39,806 bases of DNA. Source: Frankia nepalensis (GTDB lineage: Bacteria > Actinomycetota > Actinomycetes > Frankiales > Frankiaceae). Location of the stretch: assembly GCF_016786325.1 (NCBI RefSeq), contig NZ_JADWYU010000102.1, positions 76,643 through 116,448 of the forward strand, in the 5' to 3' direction. The position numbers were made by a program, and so were the translations under genes. Of this stretch, positions 32,039 through 39,806 are shown piece after piece. Each line of letters starts with the position of its first letter. Positions within the stretch are counted from its first letter, which is position 1. The notes below the pieces were generated by a model that saw only the letters and a program-made list of their open reading frames with translations, was not told where the DNA came from and did no database searches.

Positions 32039-33935
32039 CTTCCTCATTCGGTGCTGGCGCTGATCAAGTCGGTGCCGGGCAACGTCAGCCTGGACTCGAT
32101 GCTCACCGAGATCCGCAAGCTGCGCGCGGTCCGCGCGGTCGAGCTGCCCGACGGCCTGTTCGGCGACGTCGCCCCACGGGTCGTCGCGGCCTGGCGGGCC
32201 CGCGCGGCGGCGGAGTCCCCGTCGCACCTGCGCGACCACCCCGACCCGCTGATGCTGGTGCTGCTCGCGGCGCTACTGCACCACCGGCACGGGGAGATCA
32301 CCGACACGCTCGTCGAACTGCTGATCTCGACGGTGCACCGGATCGGCGCCCGGGCGGACAAGAAGGTCACCGAGGAGCTCGTCAACACGTTCAAGCGGGT
32401 GACCGGCAAGGAGAACATCCTGTTCGCGATCGCCGAGGCGTCGCTCAGCAGCCCCGACGACCCGGTCCGCCAGGTCGTGTATCCGGCTGTTGCCGGCGGG
32501 GAGCAGACGCTGCGGGAGTTGGTGCACGAGTTCAAGACCAAGGGGCCGGTCTATCGGCGGACCGTGCAGACGACGTTGAAGGCCTCGTACTCGAACGACT
32601 ACCGGCGCGGGCTGATCGCGCTGCTCGGTGTGCTGGAGTTCCGGTCGAACAACGACACCCACCGGCCGGTCCTCGACGCCCTCGACCTGAGCCGCCGGTA
32701 CGCCGACAGCCGGCTGACCTACTTCCCGGCCGGGGAGACGGTGCCGACCCACAAGGGGCTACTCGGCGACTGGACCGAGCTGGTGTTCACCGACCCGGCC
32801 AAGGGCCCGCGGCGGGTCGTGCGCGGCGTGTACGAGATCTGCACCTTCCAGGCGCTGCGCGACAGCCTGCGGTGCAAGGAGATCTGGGTCGTCGGCGCGG
32901 AGAAGTGGCGCAACCCCGACGAGGACCTGCCTGCCGACTTCGAGGCGCAGCGCGCCGCGCACTACGCCGCGCTGCGCAAGCCGCTGGACCCGACCGCGTT
33001 CATCGACCAGCTGCGCGAGGAGATGCGCGCCGAACTCGCGGCACTCGACACCGCGCTGCCGAAGCTGGGCTGGCTGGAGATCGCCGAGCGGGGCAAGAAC
33101 GGGCCGATCCGGCTGACCGACCTGGACGCCGCGCCCGAGCCGCGGAACCTGCGCCGACTCAAGGCCGAGGTCCGGACCCGGTGGGGCACCGTTCCGCTGA
33201 TCGACATGCTCAAGGAGGCGGTGCTGCGCACCGGCTGCCTCGCGACCACGGCGGCCGGCCGCGGCGACCTGGCCCCCGAGGTGCTCGCCGAGCGGCTGAT
33301 GCTCGCGATCTACGCCTACGGCACCAACACCGGCATCCGCGCGATCGCCGGCTCCGCGCACAACGGCCACAGCGAAGACGACATCCGCTACGTGCGCCGC
33401 CGCTACCTGACCACCGAACTCGCCCGCACGATCGCCGTCGAGATCGCCAACGCCACCTTCGCCGCCCGGGAGCAGCAGGTCTGGGGCGCCGGGTCGACCG
33501 CCGTGGCCAGCGACTCGACGCACTTCGGCGCGTTCGACCAGAACATCTTCACCGAGTGGCACTCCCGCTACGGCGGCCGCGGCGTCCTGATCTACTGGCA
33601 CGTGGAGCGCAAGAGCATGGCCATCCACTCCCAGCTGATCAGCTGCACCGCCTCCGAGGTCGCCGCGATGGTCGAGGGCGCGATCCGGCACGGCACGGCG
33701 ATGGAGGTCGAGGGCAACTACGTCGACTCCCACGGCCAGTCCGAGATCGGCTTCGGGATCACCCGGCTGCTCGGCTTCGACCTGCTCCCGCGAATCAAAC
33801 GCATCAACAAGGTGCGGCTGTATCGGCCTGCTGCCGGCGAGCCGAACGCCTACCCACGGCTCGCGCCGGCGCTGACCCGGCCGATCCGCTGGGACGTCGT
33901 CGCCGAACAGTACGACCAGATGATCAAATATGCGG
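32039..33935 (+). pseudogene. Tn3 family transposase, truncated at both ends
   Basis: About 630 codons of Tn3-type transposase from LPHSVLALIKSVPGNVSLDS to WDVVAEQYDQMIKYA. It includes the catalytic-core segments YAYGTNTGIRAI, ASDSTHFGAFDQNIFTEWHS, RYGGRGVLIYWHVE and NYVDSHGQSEIGFGITRLLG. Full proteins are near 1000 residues, so roughly 250-300 N-terminal and about 100 C-terminal residues are missing. The frame then runs on through unrelated DNA. No Tn3 terminal repeats or resolvase were seen nearby. Confidence 0.86.
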
Positions 33936-33990
33936 CTGGTGTCCCCCGGCGATGCCGTTTGTTCGGCGCGTGCCGCTTGGGCGTCGACCG

Positions 33991-34443
33991 TCAGTCGTGC
34001 CGTGCGGTGTCCGGGTCGGCCAGGTGCAGGAGGTCGGCGAGGGTGTCGAGGGCACGTTTGGCGCGTTCGACGTCGGTGGGGTCGGTGCTGTTGACGGCCT
34101 CGGTGAGGACGGCGTCGATCTGCGTGGGTGGCCTGTTCGTCATGCGGTGCAGGGTCGCGGCCGTGAGCCGCACCAGGGTCCTGCGGCGGTCCTGGGGGTC
34201 GGTGACGGTCTCGACGACGCCGTTGTCGCGTAGGCGGGCCACGCACACCGATACCTGGCTCTGCGGGAACCTGACGCGCCCGGCGACGTCGTTGATCGAA
34301 CTGTCGGGGTTGTCGGCGATGTCGAACAGGACGGCCCGGGTCGGTGCGCTGAGCTGACGGAACTGACCCTGGGGCATCGCCTGCTCGCCGAGCTTCATCA
34401 GGGCGCGTCCCAGCTGGAAGAGCTCGAAGCCGTCCACGCCCAC
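33991..34443 (-). CDS. MarR family transcriptional regulator
   Basis: A 150-residue winged-helix regulator: LSAPTRAVLFDIADNPDSSI, NDVAGRVRFPQSQVSVCVAR (recognition helix), LRDNGVVETVTDPQDRRRTLV (wing with the DxRR motif). The GTG at 34443 is used; another GTG at 34437 is possible. It is divergent from the Gfo/Idh/MocA-GMC pair across an AT-rich 112-bp region, so it is the likely repressor of both (inference). The truncated Tn3 transposase ends within about 60 bp of its 3' end. Confidence 0.9.
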   Translation of the reverse strand: MGVDGFELFQLGRALMKLGEQAMPQGQFRQLSAPTRAVLFDIADNPDSSINDVAGRVRFPQSQVSVCVARLRDNGVVETVTDPQDRRRTLVRLTAATLHRMTNRPPTQIDAVLTEAVNSTDPTDVERAKRALDTLADLLHLADPDTARHD

Positions 34444-34500
34444 AACTTACATCAAACGATATACATAACTCTTGATACAACTGCCCGGATGGGGTTAGCG
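34444..34500. promoter_or_regulatory. AT-rich promoter/operator between MarR and the oxidoreductase genes
   Basis: A sharp AT-rich island in this GC-rich window. ATCAA (34451-34455) and TTGAT (34472-34476) form an inverted repeat. TTGATA (34472-34477) with TTAGCG (34495-34500), spacer 17, could serve the plus-strand genes. A MarR site is the natural guess. Confidence 0.42.
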
Positions 34501-34555
34501 TCGCCGCGGCGGCATGGGCCGGGCCAGGTCGCAGCAGGACGGGACGGGAGTGGGG

Positions 34556-35548
34556 ATGGTCCGCTGGGGCGTCGTGGGGCCGGGTGAGGTCGCGGCCGGG
34601 TTCGCGCAGGCCATGGAGTCGGTCGCGGACGGAGAGATCGTCGCGGTGGCGTCGCGCTGCATCGAGCGGGCCGTGGCGTTCGGGGACAGGTTCGGTGTCG
34701 CGCGCCGGTACGGCGACTACGCGGCGCTGGGCGCCGACCCGGATGTCGACGTCGTCTACGTGGCGACGCCGGCGTCGCGGCACGAGCGGGACACTCTCGC
34801 TGTCCTGGAGGCGGGCAAGCACGTGCTGTGTGAGAAGCCGTTCGCGATGGACGCCGCGGGGGCCCGCAGGATGGCCGAGCGGGCCCGCGCCCGGGGGCTG
34901 TTCCTGATGGAGGCGATGTGGAGCCGCTTCCTGCCCTCCTACCGCGCGCTGGTCGACGTCCTCGGCAGCGGGCGTATCGGCGAGCCGCTCCTGGTCGAGG
35001 CCGACTTCGGGATGCGGTGGCCGATCCAGCCGGAGCACCGGCTGTTCGACCCGCGCCTCGGTGGCGGCGCCCTGCTTGACCTGGGCGTCTACCCCGTCCA
35101 GCTGTGCTCGCTGGTCCTCGGCCCGCCCGAGCGCGTGGTCGCCGACGGCGTCGTGGGCGCCACCGGCGTCGACGAGCAGGTCGCCGCGGTCCTGCGGCAC
35201 CGAGACGGCGCGCTCGGCGTCGTCAAGACCGCGATACGCACCACCCTGGCCTGCACGGCCCGGATCGCGGGCACCGACGGCTCGATCGACCTTCCGGCGT
35301 TCATGCACTGCCCCGACGCGATCACCGTCACCACCCGCCCCGGCGGCGCCGCGCGGATCGACGCCTCGTACGAGGGCAACGGGCTGCGGTTCGAGATCGC
35401 CGAAGTGCACCGCTGCCTGGCCGAGGGGCTCACCGAGAGCCCGGTGATGACGCTCGACGAGACCCTCTCGATCGCCGCCACCCTCGACGCCATCCGCGCC
35501 CAGGTCCTCGCCGGCGACGCGCGGACCGCCCAGCCGACGCCCCTGTGA
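34556..35548 (+). CDS. Gfo/Idh/MocA family oxidoreductase
   Basis: A 330-residue NAD(P)-dependent dehydrogenase. The N-terminal Rossmann motif is GVVGPGEVAAGF, a variant of GxGxxA. The nucleotide-domain hallmarks are DVDVVYVATPASRHERDTL and HVLCEKPFAMD (EKP). The C-terminal domain has EAMWSRFLPSY, GALLDLGVYPVQL (catalytic-His position replaced by the DxGxY form) and a beta sheet. The family oxidises sugars, inositols or trans-dihydrodiols. The ATG at 34556 follows GGGAG; a farther upstream ATG is less likely. It is 14 bp from the GMC gene and so co-transcribed. Confidence 0.93.
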   Translation: MVRWGVVGPGEVAAGFAQAMESVADGEIVAVASRCIERAVAFGDRFGVARRYGDYAALGADPDVDVVYVATPASRHERDTLAVLEAGKHVLCEKPFAMDAAGARRMAERARARGLFLMEAMWSRFLPSYRALVDVLGSGRIGEPLLVEADFGMRWPIQPEHRLFDPRLGGGALLDLGVYPVQLCSLVLGPPERVVADGVVGATGVDEQVAAVLRHRDGALGVVKTAIRTTLACTARIAGTDGSIDLPAFMHCPDAITVTTRPGGAARIDASYEGNGLRFEIAEVHRCLAEGLTESPVMTLDETLSIAATLDAIRAQVLAGDARTAQPTPL

Positions 35549-35562
35549 CGAAAGGCGCTTCG

Positions 35563-37287
35563 ATGACCCGCTCGCCCCTCGACTTCTACGCCGACCCAGA
35601 CTCCGGTGCCTGGGCCGAACTCGGCTACGACCCCTACGCGGCGGGCCGCCCGCCGCTCGACGTCCCCCTGGCGCAGCGCCCGCCGACGCGGGAACTGCGC
35701 GGCCTGCGCGACCGGTACGACGCGGTCGTGGTCGGCAGCGGGGCCGGCGGCGGCGTCGCCGCGTTCGTGCTCGCGTCCGGCGGCGCGTCGGTGCTCGTGG
35801 TCGAGCGCGGCTCGTGGTTCGGCGCACGCGACCTGGCCGCCGACCACATCCGCAACCACCGGTTCTTCCTCGGCGGCGACCTCGACACGCCCCCCGGGCA
35901 CCCGCGGGCCCTGCCCGACGAGAACACCCCCGGCGGCGAGGTGGCCGTGCAGTACGACGATCTGCGCTACCACCACAACGCGATCACCGTCGGCGGCGGC
36001 ACCCGGTTCTTCGGCGCGCAGGCCTGGCGGTTCCTGCCCGACGACTTCCGCATGGCCTCCCTCTACGGCGTCCCCGACGGATCCGCCCTCGCCGACTGGC
36101 CCATCGGCTACGACGACCTCGAACCCTTCTACGACAAGGTCGAATGGGAACTCGGCGTGGCCGGTCACGCCCACCCCGACGAAGGCCCCCGCACCCGCGA
36201 CTACCCGATGGCCCCGTTCCCCCCGACCATCGCGCACACCGTGCTCCAGACCGGAGCCGAGACGCTTCGCTGGCCCACCGGAGCGGTCCCGCTGCTCCTG
36301 AACACCAAGCCGCGCAACGGCCGCTCGGCATGCATCCGCTGCGGACAATGCGTCGGATTCACCTGCCCCGTCGACGCCCGCAACGGCACCCACAGCACCG
36401 TCCTGCCCCGCGCCCTGGACCTGGGCGCCGACCTGATCACCACCGCGCAGGTCACCCGGATCTCCGACAACGGCGACGTCGAGATCGCCGCCGAGGGCAC
36501 CTCACGCGTCATCCACGCCGGCCGGATCATCCTCGCCGCCGGCGCCGTGGAGACCGCCAGGCTCCTGCACCTGAGCGGACTGGGCAACGACTGGGTCGGC
36601 GACTGCCTCCAAGGACACCTCTACGCCTTCGCGTTCGGCCTGTTCGACGACGACGTCCACGACGGCTACGGCCCCGGCCCCTCCATCGCCACCCGGCACT
36701 TCTCCCACGGCAACGACGGCATCATCGGCGGCGGCCTCCTCGGCCACGACTTCATCAAAATCCCCACCATGCACTACGCCCTCGGCCTACCCCCCGACAT
36801 CGACCGCGCCGGACCCGACACACGCCGCGCCCTGGCCGACACCTACCGCCACACCATCAACATCTGGGCCCCGGTCCAGGAAATACCCACCCGCGACGCC
36901 CGCGTCCGCCTCGCCTCCACCGTCACCGACCACCTCGGACTCCCCGTCGCCCGCCTCGAAGGACTCCAACACCCCGAAGACCTGCGCACCCACGCGTTCC
37001 TGACCGCCCGCGCCGAGGAATGGCTGCGCGCCTCAGGCGCCACCCGCACCTGGACGATGGGCACGACAAAACAAGGGCTGTCCGGTCACCAGCACCAGGC
37101 CGGCACCGCCCGCATGTCCGACTCACCCCGACACGGCGCCACCGACCCACACGGCAAAGTCTGGGGAACCGACCGCGTCTACGTCGCCGACGCCAGCCTC
37201 CACGTCACCAACGGCGGCGCCAACCCCGTCCTGACCATCATGGCCCTCGCCTGGCGAACCGCCACCCACGCCACCACCACCGGATAG
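35563..37287 (+). CDS. GMC family FAD-dependent oxidoreductase
   Basis: A 574-residue flavoprotein. The FAD-binding motif VVVGSGAGGGVAAF starts at about residue 55. The substrate-side GMC segments are TVGGGTRFFGAQAWRF and AARII-type AAGAVETARLL. CIRCGQCVGFTCPVDARNG holds three Cys in a pattern seen in bacterial sugar/glucose-methanol-choline oxidoreductases. The C-terminus has GHQHQAGTARM and the signature NGGANPVLTIMALAWRTA. Members oxidise alcohols or sugars. With the Gfo/Idh/MocA gene it forms a two-gene oxidation unit under MarR control (inference). The ATG at 35563 follows GAAAGG. Confidence 0.94.
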   Translation: MTRSPLDFYADPDSGAWAELGYDPYAAGRPPLDVPLAQRPPTRELRGLRDRYDAVVVGSGAGGGVAAFVLASGGASVLVVERGSWFGARDLAADHIRNHRFFLGGDLDTPPGHPRALPDENTPGGEVAVQYDDLRYHHNAITVGGGTRFFGAQAWRFLPDDFRMASLYGVPDGSALADWPIGYDDLEPFYDKVEWELGVAGHAHPDEGPRTRDYPMAPFPPTIAHTVLQTGAETLRWPTGAVPLLLNTKPRNGRSACIRCGQCVGFTCPVDARNGTHSTVLPRALDLGADLITTAQVTRISDNGDVEIAAEGTSRVIHAGRIILAAGAVETARLLHLSGLGNDWVGDCLQGHLYAFAFGLFDDDVHDGYGPGPSIATRHFSHGNDGIIGGGLLGHDFIKIPTMHYALGLPPDIDRAGPDTRRALADTYRHTINIWAPVQEIPTRDARVRLASTVTDHLGLPVARLEGLQHPEDLRTHAFLTARAEEWLRASGATRTWTMGTTKQGLSGHQHQAGTARMSDSPRHGATDPHGKVWGTDRVYVADASLHVTNGGANPVLTIMALAWRTATHATTTG

Positions 37288-37428
37288 ACACGGCAGCCGA
37301 CGACCCCGGCATGAGCACCCCCTGGCCGCAGCAACCCCACACAGCCGGGCCACGCGCGCTCAGCGTCTGTCGCCGGGGACGAGCAGGTTGGTGATGCCCA
37401 AGACCTCATCCGCGTGCCCGGCGGTATC

Positions 37429-37470
37429 GATCTACCGGATAACAGACCATTATCCGGTAGCTTGATCTAC
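37429..37470. other. candidate recombination core (11-bp arms, 7-bp spacer) upstream of the integrase
   Basis: CTACCGGATAA (37432-37442) and TTATCCGGTAG (37450-37460) are perfect inverted repeats separated by 7 bp (CAGACCA). GATCTAC occurs on both sides in the same orientation (37429-37435 and 37464-37470), and a further TTATCCGG half site lies at 37529-37536. Arms of this length around a 6-8-bp spacer are typical tyrosine-recombinase crossover sites. It is 105 bp before the integrase. An operator for the integrase gene is the alternative. The rest of 37288-37565 shows no gene. Confidence 0.5.
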
Positions 37471-37565
37471 ATTGGGGCCCGTCGGCCAGCGCGAACGGCC
37501 CGGCCGCCGGTACGCGACTCGTGCGCGTTATCCGGCAGGTCGATCGAGACGAAGGAGGCGGCCGG

Positions 37566-38519
37566 GTGGTGGCGACGGTGACCAGGCTCGACGCCCACCG
37601 CGCCGGGAGCCCGGCCGGCGGGCCGACGGTGCACTCCGCCGTCGACGCCTTCCTCGACGCCCCGGCGATCAGGGGCAACCCGAACACGCTGCGCGCCTAC
37701 ATGAACGTGCTCGACCGGGTCGCCGAACTCCTCGGCCCGGACCAGGCGCTCGCCAGCGTCGCCGACGACGACATCGCCGACGCCCTGGGCGAGCTGTGGG
37801 GTGCGGCGAAACCGGCGACATGGAACCGCAACCGCGCCGCGGTCGCCTCCTGGCTCAGCTGGTGCACGACCCGAAGGCACTGGGACGCGCCGGCGATGCC
37901 GGCGGCCGCCGAACGGCGCCGCGAACCCACCGACGACACCAAGGTCGTCTCACGGACCCGGATCGACCGGCTCTGCCGGCGGCGTGACGTCCCGCTGCGG
38001 GAGAAGACGCTGTGGCGGATGCTCTACGAGTCGGCCAGCAGAGCCTCCGCGGTCCTGGCGCTCAACATCGAGGACCTCGATCTGCCGAACAAGCAGGCCC
38101 GCGCCGTCGTCAAGGGCGGCGACACGATGTGGATCACTTGGGGCACCGACACCGCCCATCTGCTGCCCCGGCTGATCGCTGGCCGGACCCGCGGCCCGCT
38201 GTTCCTCTCCGCCCACCGGCCCGGCCCGCATCGCCGCGCGACGACCGACCCGCGCGACCTGTGCCCGGACACCGGCCGGGCCCGGCTCGGCTACGACCGC
38301 GCCCGGATCCTGCTCGGCCAGTACGGCGACGGACTCCGCCTCCACCAACTCCGGCACAGCTCCGCCACCCACCTCGGCGACGCGAACACCTCCGCCAACG
38401 TGATCATGGCCAAGACCGGACACAAGTCGCTGCGCAGCGTGCAGCGCTACGTGAAGCCGGGCCTGGCCGCCGTACATCAGGCCACCGAGGCACTCTCCAG
38501 CCCGCGCCGGCGGGGATAG
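37566..38519 (+). CDS. tyrosine recombinase/integrase
   Basis: A 317-residue recombinase. The N-terminal SAM-like core-binding domain (about 20-115) includes NPNTLRAYMNVLDRVAELLG. The catalytic domain has Arg159 (ESASRAS), a beta-hairpin Lys (VVKGGD, about 183), HQLRHSSA with His260/Arg263, TGHKS with His286, and RYVKPG with nucleophile Tyr295, so the active site is complete. The start is the GTG at 37566 because AAGGAGG (37552-37558) sits 7 nt upstream; a GTG at 37521 is less likely. It has no excisionase neighbour. The inverted repeat upstream is a candidate target. Confidence 0.92.
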   Translation: MVATVTRLDAHRAGSPAGGPTVHSAVDAFLDAPAIRGNPNTLRAYMNVLDRVAELLGPDQALASVADDDIADALGELWGAAKPATWNRNRAAVASWLSWCTTRRHWDAPAMPAAAERRREPTDDTKVVSRTRIDRLCRRRDVPLREKTLWRMLYESASRASAVLALNIEDLDLPNKQARAVVKGGDTMWITWGTDTAHLLPRLIAGRTRGPLFLSAHRPGPHRRATTDPRDLCPDTGRARLGYDRARILLGQYGDGLRLHQLRHSSATHLGDANTSANVIMAKTGHKSLRSVQRYVKPGLAAVHQATEALSSPRRRG

Positions 38520-38698
38520 CTGGCCGCCACCTGGCGCGCCTGCCAGCTAGATCATCGCCGTTTGCGGCTGGTGACACGGTTCTTACCGACACCCCGACCA
38601 GATCCTTCTCGTCGGACCGGGGCCGGGTCGCGCAGCGGCCGTAGCCCGGGCCGGCGGCACCTGGAGCGGTGCACGCGCGCCGCCCGCACCGTGACCGC

Positions 38699-39226
38699 CT
38701 ACGCGAGACGGTCGGCGAGCTGGCCGAACGGGCAGGGCTCGACACCGCGGCCCTCCCAGCGCGGTGTCCCGTCGGGGCCGAGCCGAGGCTCGAGAACGAC
38801 CGTCCGCCCATCGACGGTCACCTCGGGCCAGGTGGTGTTGAGATGGTCCATGACGTGGTCCTGGAGCGTCGAGGCGATCTCGACAGCGAGAGCCTCCGGG
38901 TCGCCCGCGGGGTCGAGGTCCCTCAGGTTCATGGCCCCAGACCGGCCGAATGCCACCTTCAGCACCAACTGGTGGGCGTAGGGATCGGCGGCGACCCCTT
39001 TACGGATGAAGTCTTCGACGGTCGGATCGAGCCCCGCGAGGTCGCCGAGCCGCGCCGGGTCGAAGTCGATCAGCCGCACCTCGAAGTCCGCGACAGGCGT
39101 GCCGGCGAAATCGGCCAGGATGACGGGCAGCCAGGCAGACACCGAGAACTTCGCCACATGGTGATCGTCGCCAGTCTTTGTCCCGGGTTCAAGGCCCGCG
39201 AGCCGGCGAAAGCGAGGTAGGGCCAT
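38699..39226 (-). CDS. conserved hypothetical protein, 5' end duplicated at 10.6 kb
   Basis: Up to 175 residues: VAKFSVSAWLPVILADFAGT, VADFEVRLIDFDPARLGDLA, GLDPTVEDFIRKG, DPYAHQLVLKVAFGRSGAMN and a C-terminal PRWEGRGVEPCPFGQLADR. I do not recognise the family; it is acidic, soluble and without membrane segments. The start is uncertain: ATG 39226, or GTG at 39157, whose counterpart in the partial copy at 10593-10700 is an ATG. The homology to that copy continues upstream of 39157, which slightly favours the longer form. It is convergent with the integrase gene across a 179-bp gap. Confidence 0.6.
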   Translation of the reverse strand: MALPRFRRLAGLEPGTKTGDDHHVAKFSVSAWLPVILADFAGTPVADFEVRLIDFDPARLGDLAGLDPTVEDFIRKGVAADPYAHQLVLKVAFGRSGAMNLRDLDPAGDPEALAVEIASTLQDHVMDHLNTTWPEVTVDGRTVVLEPRLGPDGTPRWEGRGVEPCPFGQLADRLA

Positions 39227-39627
39227 CCCTGCAGCCGGTAACGATCAGCGGTCGTGATCTAGGGAATTCAGGTCGAACACGCGACTCCGTCAGTCTCGGC
39301 CCCCGCTTACCTCCGCTAGCCACGGTCGCGGCGCATCCGGGGCCGCGGCCAGTACTCGCGCCGAGCGGACCGCGCTGAGGCCGCCTCCCAGGACCAACCG
39401 CGCCCGGAAGCGCGCCTGGCCGGCGATCATCCTGCGGCCCACCGGTGAACCCCGCCAACCGGAGCTACTTCGCCGCTCGCGACACGCATCCGAGGTTCTG
39501 TCCCGACCGCCTGATTCCGACGCTCCCAACGCCTCCACGCCCGCGCGAGGCACCTCTCCCCGGCGAATCCTGACACTCGAGAATCAAGCTTATCGCGCGT
39601 CAGGATTTTCGTTGCCAGAATCTGTAG
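39227..39627. other. intergenic stretch without a recognisable gene
   Basis: About 400 bp between the hypothetical gene and the repeat-bearing region near the window end. No frame shows family features. The last 60 bases become AT-richer. Confidence 0.4.
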
Positions 39628-39677
39628 CGTTTCGTGGCTGCGTTACGTTTCTCGTCTGATACGTTTGCGACGTAACG
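39628..39677. promoter_or_regulatory. short direct and inverted repeats upstream of the last gene
   Basis: CGTTT recurs at 39628, 39646 and 39662 in related contexts (CGTTTCGT, CGTTTCTCGT, CGTTTGCGACGT), and CGTTACGT (39641-39648) is the inverted repeat of ACGTAACG (39670-39677). The region is lower in GC than its surroundings. It may be a regulator-binding array or part of a promoter. Confidence 0.35.
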
Positions 39678-39707
39678 GAAGTGGCTGGCTGGAGACGAGG
39701 GGCGCGC

Positions 39708-39806
39708 GTGCGGGCGAAGGCGACACAGGACGACGGCCCGCCGGCCGCGAGGCCCACCGGCGATCACGAGGTCAGGCAGGCCGTCCGCGTCACCCGGGAC
39801 GCGGAC
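39708..39806 (+). CDS. start of an unidentified gene, cut by the window end
   Basis: GTG at 39708 follows GGAGACGAGG and opens a frame that runs to the window end: MRAKATQDDGPPAARPTGDH, then EVRQAVRVTRDAD. The codon bias fits a real gene. Too little is visible to name a family. Confidence 0.42.
   Translation, partial: MRAKATQDDGPPAARPTGDHEVRQAVRVTRDAD

Noticed and set aside
32051-34357. A single 768-residue transposase reading on to 34,357
   Set aside because: Tn3 homology ends at about 33,935; the remaining frame is antisense to the MarR gene.
37288-37431. Short minus-strand coding tail (ADEVLGITNLLVPGDRR) before the integrase inverted repeat
   Set aside because: Only about 20 codons before a stop; could be a truncated gene at an integration point, but too short to support.
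39183-39203. T-arm-like sequence (GGGTTCAAGGCCC), also at 10668-10680, suggesting a tRNA
   Set aside because: No D-arm, anticodon arm or acceptor stem can be folded around it, the T-loop has the wrong last base, and both copies lie in the coding frame of the duplicated hypothetical gene.

Overview
The window is a very GC-rich stretch of actinobacterial DNA. The evidence is strong G/C third-position bias, many GTG starts, likely leaderless promoters, and mycothiol-linked, SHOCT, GlxA-type and XRE families typical of Actinobacteria. The density of transposase debris, integrases and gene remnants suggests a Frankia-like or related mobile-rich genome; the genus is inference only.

Left part (1-22.9 kb) is mostly ordinary accessory and housekeeping genes in small units. 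In order: the tail of an ECF41-type sigma factor; a divergent TetR/SDR pair with two matching palindromic operators; a DUF1348 gene; a small secreted protein; a three-gene operon (small protein with Cys-containing tail, DUF6875-like protein, kinase-like protein) divergent from an XRE-TPR regulator; a GlxA-like regulator divergent from a cupin; an ArsR-SRPBCC-dihydrofolate-reductase-like operon behind a 22-bp palindrome; a 5-formyl-THF cyclo-ligase-like gene; ung; a membrane pentapeptide-repeat protein; a mycothiol-isomerase-like protein; DUF4865; Nudix; patatin; SHOCT; a HEAT-like repeat protein; a MetF-like reductase; and small secreted and membrane proteins. Remnants lie between these genes: an SDR tail, an ECF sigma N-terminus, and a copy of the 5' part of a gene found 28 kb away.

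Central part (23,053-29,672) is the most striking. A 6.6-kb segment is bounded by 26-bp inverted repeats that differ at one position, flanked by a 5-bp direct repeat (TTCTT). It carries an ISKra4-type transposase with an upstream pRiA4b ORF-3-family gene, a frameshifted serine resolvase, a CxxC protein, two related two-helix membrane peptides, and a large XRE/NB-ARC/TPR (STAND, NLR-like) protein. I interpret it as one transposon carrying a STAND protein as cargo.

Right part (29.7-39.8 kb) holds an endonuclease VII-type HNH gene, a methyltransferase, a broken peptide deformylase fused to a twice-truncated Tn3 transposase, and MarR divergent from a Gfo/Idh/MocA-GMC oxidoreductase pair. It ends with a complete tyrosine recombinase preceded by an 11-7-11 inverted repeat that looks like a recombination core, a hypothetical gene whose 5' end is duplicated at 10.6 kb, and the start of a gene cut by the window end.
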